NCBI GenBank assembly: GCA_964242415.1
Contig: CAXTAT010000046.1
Location: forward strand, 1 to 24,912
Reading direction: 5' to 3'
DNA from: DASWOJ01 sp964242415
GTDB lineage: Bacteria > Pseudomonadota > Alphaproteobacteria > Acetobacterales > Acetobacteraceae
Length of the DNA stretch: 24,912 nt
Shown here: positions 23,455-24,912 of the stretch, one piece after another
Numbering within the stretch: position 1 is the stretch's first letter
How the letters are laid out: every line of letters begins with the position of its first letter
The notes under the pieces: generated by a model
Database searches by the model: none
What the model was told of the DNA's origin: nothing
The model's input: only the letters and a program-made list of their open reading frames with translations
Translations under genes and position numbers: made by a program

Positions 23455-23859
23455 TTAGGACGCCCCGGCGCCGTACTGGGCATCGGACACCTTCTCCATC
23501 CAATTAACGGCCTTGCCGTCCAGCATCTCGGCAATGGCGATGTGGGTCATCGCGCAGTGGAGCGCCGCGCCGTGCCAGTGCTTCTCGCCTGGCATGAACC
23601 ATACGATGTCGCCGGGGCGCAGTTCCTCCACAGGGCCGCCCTCGCGCTGCGCCCGGCCCAGCCCGGCGGTAACAAGCAGCGTCTGGCCCAGCGGGTGCGT
23701 GTGCCAGGCGGTCCGCGCGCCAGGCTCGAAGGTGACGGTGGCGCCACCGATGCGTGCGTCCCCGCTGCCCTGGAACCGCGCGTCGATCCTGACAGAGCCG
23801 GTGAAGTACTCCTCCGGCCCCCTGGCCGAGGGCTGGGAGCCGCTGCGCTTGATGTCCAT
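23455..23859 (-). CDS. Small cupin-domain protein
   Basis: A 134-residue protein from ATG 23859, chosen because GGAGAAGG precedes it closely; the frame is open further upstream but has no site there. The cupin metal motifs are present: GARTAWHTHPLGQTLLVTAG (His53, His55, Gln59) and GDIVWFMPGEKHWHGA with His94 and His96. Single-domain cupins of this type are often annotated with carboxymuconolactone decarboxylase-like proteins and lie beside LysR regulators and reductases; the activity is unknown. It is divergent from the LysR gene across 93 bp, so it is the likely regulatory target. Confidence 0.88.
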   Translation of the reverse strand: MDIKRSGSQPSARGPEEYFTGSVRIDARFQGSGDARIGGATVTFEPGARTAWHTHPLGQTLLVTAGLGRAQREGGPVEELRPGDIVWFMPGEKHWHGAALHCAMTHIAIAEMLDGKAVNWMEKVSDAQYGAGAS

Positions 23860-23952
23860 GATCCTTCTCCTTCTACTGGCGATAAGGTGGACGCAGGGGT
23901 CAAGCAGGAATAGGCGCTGGAAGTTGCACGCGCCCATGTCTAGGGTTCATGA

Positions 23953-24846
23953 ATGCGGCGCGAGGACCTGGTTGACCTCAACGCCTTCGCGGTGGTCGCG
24001 GAGGAGGAAAGCTTCACCCGGGCAGCAGCCAAGCTCGGCACTTCGCAATCGGCGCTCAGCCACACCGTCGGGCGGCTGGAAACCCGGCTGGGCATCCGCC
24101 TGCTGACCCGCACGACCCGGCGCGTTGCAGCGACAGCGGCGGGTGAGCGGCTGCTGCGGACGCTCGGCCCGGCGTTCGACACCATCGCTGCCGAACTGGC
24201 CTCCCTGAGCGAACTGCGCGAGAAGCCGGCCGGCATCATCCGCATCACCACGTCCGAGCACGCGGCCAACAGCGTGCTGTGGCCCGCGCTGGAACGGCTG
24301 CTGCCTGACTACCCCGATGTCCAGGTTGAACTCTCGATCAGCTCCGGCTTGGCCGACGTCGTGGCCGAACGCTTCGACGCCGGCGTGCGCCTTGGGGAGG
24401 CGGTCGCCAAGGACATGGTCGCGGTGCGGATCGGGCCTGACTTGCGGATGGCTGTGGTGGGCGCACCCGCCTACTTCGCCGGGCGGCCGGAGCCGCGCAC
24501 GCCGCAGGACCTGGCCGACCACCGGTGCATCAACCTGCGCCTGTCCACCCTGGGCGGCCTCTACGCATGGGAGCTGGAGAAGGATGGCCGCGAGCTGAGG
24601 GTGCGTGTCGAGGGCCAGTTGGCGTCCAACAACGTGCCCATGATCCTGCGCGCCGCAACGGCTGGGTTCGGCCTGGCCTGCGTGCTGGAAGACTACGTGG
24701 CCGCGCATGTCGCCGCGGGGAGCCTCGTCCGCGTGCTGGAGGACTGGTGCCCGCCCTTTGCCGGCTATCACCTCTACTATCCGAGCCGCCGCCAGCCCTC
24801 GGCGGCGTTTGCGCTGCTGGTGGATGCGTTGCGCCTCCGGGGATGA
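23953..24846 (+). CDS. LysR-family transcriptional regulator
   Basis: A 297-residue protein from ATG 23953. The N-terminal winged helix-turn-helix is typical: DLNAFAVVAEEESFTRAAAK, LGTSQSALSHTVGRLETRLG, then RLLTRTTRRVAATAAGERLL. The effector domain from about residue 90 contains GIIRITTSEHAANSVLWPAL, AGVRLGEAVAKDMVAVRIG and the C-terminal ATAGFGLACVLEDYV and HLYYPSRRQPSAAF, as in the CrgA/DmlR-like subgroup. It probably controls the divergent cupin and perhaps the nearby aldo/keto reductase and efflux gene. The coinducer is unknown. Confidence 0.93.
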   Translation: MRREDLVDLNAFAVVAEEESFTRAAAKLGTSQSALSHTVGRLETRLGIRLLTRTTRRVAATAAGERLLRTLGPAFDTIAAELASLSELREKPAGIIRITTSEHAANSVLWPALERLLPDYPDVQVELSISSGLADVVAERFDAGVRLGEAVAKDMVAVRIGPDLRMAVVGAPAYFAGRPEPRTPQDLADHRCINLRLSTLGGLYAWELEKDGRELRVRVEGQLASNNVPMILRAATAGFGLACVLEDYVAAHVAAGSLVRVLEDWCPPFAGYHLYYPSRRQPSAAFALLVDALRLRG

Positions 24847-24912
24847 GTGGTCGCTTGTGTACCACCTGGGTCAAACGACCGGACCCTGTTGGCGAAGTCG
24901 GCCATCAAGCGG

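Noticed and set aside
24847..24912. Similarity between the window's last bases (ACCACCTGGGTCAAACGACC) and a stretch near 18640
   Set aside because: Only about a dozen bases match, including ACCACCTGGG; this is too short to claim a shared mobile element.
1..24912. CRISPR arrays, tRNA or rRNA genes
   Set aside because: No regularly spaced direct repeats and no tRNA-like cloverleaf or rRNA-like stretches were noticed on either strand; a covariance-model search was not possible here.

Overview
The window is very GC-rich, with coding regions heavily biased to G/C in third codon positions. It looks like the chromosome of an alphaproteobacterium, most likely of the Acetobacteraceae/Rhodospirillales type. 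This is inferred from protein style, the mix of ABC importers and luciferase-like monooxygenases, and the dispersed palindromic repeats; there is no rRNA or marker gene to fix the taxon. No tRNA, rRNA, CRISPR array or intact transposase was found.

Layout. (1) 1-864 is decayed DNA: a long imperfect inverted repeat (104-328) and an internally deleted zinc-type alcohol dehydrogenase (552-864). (2) 933-2177 encodes an alpha/beta hydrolase with an aspartate nucleophile fused to a DUF302 domain. (3) 2407-6284, minus strand, is a three-gene group: a degenerate 2'-5' RNA ligase-like protein, a CbbQ/NirQ/NorQ AAA+ ATPase and a CbbO/NorD VWA protein. It has no RuBisCO or nitric oxide reductase genes beside it. 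(4) 6704-14224, plus strand, is a luciferase-like monooxygenase followed by a branched-chain-amino-acid-type (Liv/HAAT) importer: binding protein, fused LivH-LivM permease, LivG and LivF. A segment bounded by inverted repeats and carrying a PEP-CTERM secreted protein (10995-12583) separates the permease from its ATPases. (5) 14324-18422, minus strand, is a second monooxygenase-importer module: an NtaA/SnaA/DszA-type flavin monooxygenase followed by a polar-amino-acid-type binding protein, permease and ATPase. (6) 18846-24846 holds an aldo/keto reductase, a Bcr/CflA-type drug efflux gene, a cupin and a LysR regulator. The efflux gene is cut in two by a 2.29-kb cassette with 26-bp perfect terminal inverted repeats (20731-23017), which carries a divergent AraC/NimR-like regulator and a fosmidomycin-resistance-type (Fsr) MFS exporter.

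How it works together. The two convergent modules in (4) and (5) each pair a flavin monooxygenase with its own importer. This suits uptake and oxidative cleavage of small organosulfur or related compounds, but the substrates are inferred. The rest of the window is shaped by insertion and decay: two cargo segments without transposases, two broken host genes, and a family of REP-like palindromes, one pair of which lies inside the apparent 5' end of a binding-protein gene.
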